Below are positions 5,259-6,570 of a stretch of 6,570 bases of DNA, in pieces. How positions within the stretch are numbered: position 1 is the stretch's first letter; each line of letters begins with the position of its first letter. The stretch comes from an uncultured Clostridia bacterium (GTDB lineage: Bacteria > Bacillota > Clostridia > Oscillospirales > CAG-272): NCBI GenBank assembly GCA_937894775.1, contig CALAXC010000041.1, positions 1-6,570 on the forward strand, read 5' to 3'. The position numbers and the translations under genes were made by a program. The notes under the pieces are model-generated. The model worked only from the letters and a program-made list of their open reading frames with translations, was not told where the DNA came from and ran no database searches.

Positions 5259-6151
5259 CTTAAAAACTTCTCCATAAGCGCGATCTTTCCGTTTGAGTAT
5301 TCATACGCACCTTTATAGTCAAGAAGCTCTTTGCACGCCGCTTCAAGCTCGTTGAAAATAAAATACATAACGGGTGCCGGCATATCCTCGCCCGACGAAA
5401 GAGCTGTACGCAAAACGCGCACCGCCTCGCGATGATCACCGCTGAGCATTAATAATTTTGCCTGAATATGAGCCAAATAGATCGCATCTCCGTCGGAAGT
5501 ATCCTTGTTTTTGGCAAGGTATGCTTTTGCTAGGATTTTGGCTATTTCTACGTCCCCTTCAAAAGCTTTCATAAGGACGTAATATCTGCCGAACGAATCA
5601 TCCGAGCCTTTGAATCCTTCCTCATTTAAAGAAAGCTGTTCCGAATAGAAAGACGGGGATATCTTATTCATAAATTCCAGATAAGCAAGCGCGGACGATT
5701 TGATCTGTGCCGTAGGGTACGAGGTAGTTTTACACGATCTGCAGACCTCATCAAAAAGCTCGCAAGCTTCGCCAAGCGCTCCCGCTCCAAAAGCCTCCTT
5801 GGCGATACCGTAAGAGGACAGGCAGATAAGGAAATTTATCTCGTCGTCGGTTCCGCCCAATTTACGGCACATATCCCTGCAAATTTCGTATTCTCCGTTA
5901 TTGTACGCGCGGAGAATATCTGATATTGCGTTCATTTTCAAATATTGAAAATCGCCGCTTTCCTCTGCAAGCAAGTAACCCGCAGGCACACCGAGCTTTT
6001 CGGCAAGATAAACGAGCGTAGGGACCGATGGAAGCGCACTTCCGTTTTCGATTCGGCTGAGCATATTTCGAGTAATCATTTCCCCCGCAAGCTCTGCCTG
6101 AGTCATGCGTTTGGCTCGTCTAAGGTCCTTTATTTTTTCGCCTATGTTCAT
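5255..6151 (-). CDS. Xre-family transcriptional regulator with TPR-like C-terminal region
   Basis: A 298-residue cytoplasmic DNA-binding protein. Residues 1-63 form an HTH_3/Xre domain (MTQAELAGEMITRNMLSRIENG at about 16-37, then PSVPTLVYLAEKLGV). Residues ~70-298 are all-helical with TPR-like pairs, clearest near the end (AKLLMLSGDHREAVRVLRTAL and ELLDYKGAYEYSNGKIALM). This layout is like the Rgg/PlcR (RNPP) type of regulators, in which the TPR part binds a peptide. No small peptide gene is evident here, so a peptide ligand is only a possibility. The ATG directly follows the TAA of the upstream gene with zero spacing and has only a weak GGG-rich upstream site, suggesting coupled translation. 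It probably regulates its own operon. Confidence 0.87.
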   Translation of the reverse strand: MNIGEKIKDLRRAKRMTQAELAGEMITRNMLSRIENGSALPSVPTLVYLAEKLGVPAGYLLAEESGDFQYLKMNAISDILRAYNNGEYEICRDMCRKLGGTDDEINFLICLSSYGIAKEAFGAGALGEACELFDEVCRSCKTTSYPTAQIKSSALAYLEFMNKISPSFYSEQLSLNEEGFKGSDDSFGRYYVLMKAFEGDVEIAKILAKAYLAKNKDTSDGDAIYLAHIQAKLLMLSGDHREAVRVLRTALSSGEDMPAPVMYFIFNELEAACKELLDYKGAYEYSNGKIALMEKFLR

Positions 6152-6570
6152 TTATTTTTTAAACCCGAATACAGAAGATAGAGCAAAGCCCTTTTTGGTT
6201 TGTTGCGAAACAGAACTTTTGGCGGACTTGGGGTGTTTTGATGAAGGAGGGACTTTTGATTCACTCTGCTTTGGCGTGACGGGCGTTTTGGTAAGTATCT
6301 GCTCATCAAAGCTCATTTGAGCAATTCTGTTTTCAACGTCTGCTCCCAGCACAGACCTGATGTGAGAAACTTTGTTGACAACTTTATTACTCTTTTCAGC
6401 TATTTCTCCGTTCATTCTCGCTGCCGCGTCCTCTGCTTCGTGAGCCGCGGAGGATATTTCTGCCGATGCCTCTTCGGCGGCGGTATCTATCATTCTGTTA
6501 ATATCCTGCATTGCGTCATTAGCGCTTTTTCTCACAGCACCGCGTGCAAGCTCCAGCTCAAGCTCCGCCT
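6152..6570 (-). CDS. Coiled-coil protein, C-terminal part (5' end beyond the right edge)
   Basis: The frame stays open to the window edge, giving 138 visible residues. A GTG at 6533-6535 exists but has no ribosome site at a usable distance, and the upstream codons (AELELELARGA) continue the same helical pattern, so the gene almost certainly starts outside. The first ~80 residues are Ala/Glu-rich with heptad-like spacing (DAMQDINRMIDTAAEEASAEI), predicting a long helix or coiled coil. The last ~45 are Ser/Pro/Lys-rich and probably disordered, ending in GFALSSVFGFKK. This could be the tail of a DivIVA-like or other scaffold protein; I cannot assign a family. It is the first visible gene of the minus-strand operon with the Xre regulator and lipoprotein. 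Confidence 0.65.
   Translation of the reverse strand, partial: AELELELARGAVRKSANDAMQDINRMIDTAAEEASAEISSAAHEAEDAAARMNGEIAEKSNKVVNKVSHIRSVLGADVENRIAQMSFDEQILTKTPVTPKQSESKVPPSSKHPKSAKSSVSQQTKKGFALSSVFGFKK

Noticed and set aside
6533..6535. GTG as the true start of the coiled-coil protein
   Set aside because: The nearest GGAG is about 17 nt away, too far, and the open frame with the same helical composition continues to the window edge.

Overview
The window most resembles a chromosomal segment of a low-to-moderate GC Bacillota, probably an anaerobic Clostridia-type gut bacterium. That is an inference from three things: Firmicutes-style sigma-A promoters and AGGAG ribosome binding sites, an Xre/TPR regulator, and the style of the sigma-factor fusions. 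No gene gives a species-level identification.

Left and centre (1-4830): three diverged paralogues of one unusual protein type. Each is a sigma-70 ECF-like sigma factor fused to a winged helix-turn-helix and a C-terminal domain of about 250-300 residues that I do not recognise. Gene 1 (1-1276, +) has lost its N-terminal part to the window edge. Gene 2 (1445-3073, +) and gene 3 (3130-4701, -) are complete and converge tail to tail. No anti-sigma factor or membrane protein is coupled to any of them. The C-terminal extension is therefore the best candidate for the part that senses a signal and controls the sigma activity, making each a possible 'one-component' sigma factor.

The non-coding DNA around genes 2 and 3 is strikingly organised. 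Each gene is preceded by the same module in the same order: (a) a GCCGAGAGC hairpin; (b) a sigma-A type promoter, TAGACT-N17-TATAAT with an extended -10; (c) a second conserved block, AACCGA-N17-TATATR, that looks like an ECF-type promoter; (d) a small palindrome, TGAA..TTCA, starting exactly 2 nt after that block; (e) the start codon. Parts (a) and (b) form a 71-bp stretch identical at 64/71 positions between the two genes, although the proteins are highly diverged. A third copy of the hairpin lies between the convergent gene ends. Hairpins therefore bound both genes, and the 71-bp module forms an inverted repeat around the pair.

Right (4890-6570, all -): an apparent operon read right to left. 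It holds the C-terminal part of a coiled-coil protein (cut by the window edge), an Xre-family regulator with a TPR-like C-terminal region, and a small lipoprotein with a His/Cys metal-binding motif. The genes abut or overlap (TAA directly followed by ATG, then an ATGA overlap), which suggests translational coupling. Nothing in the sequence links this operon functionally to the sigma array. Its transcript would run toward the hairpin that insulates gene 3's promoter.

All stretches without a gene are under 200 bases and are described through the hairpins and promoters they hold. No tRNA, rRNA, CRISPR array or transposase is visible.
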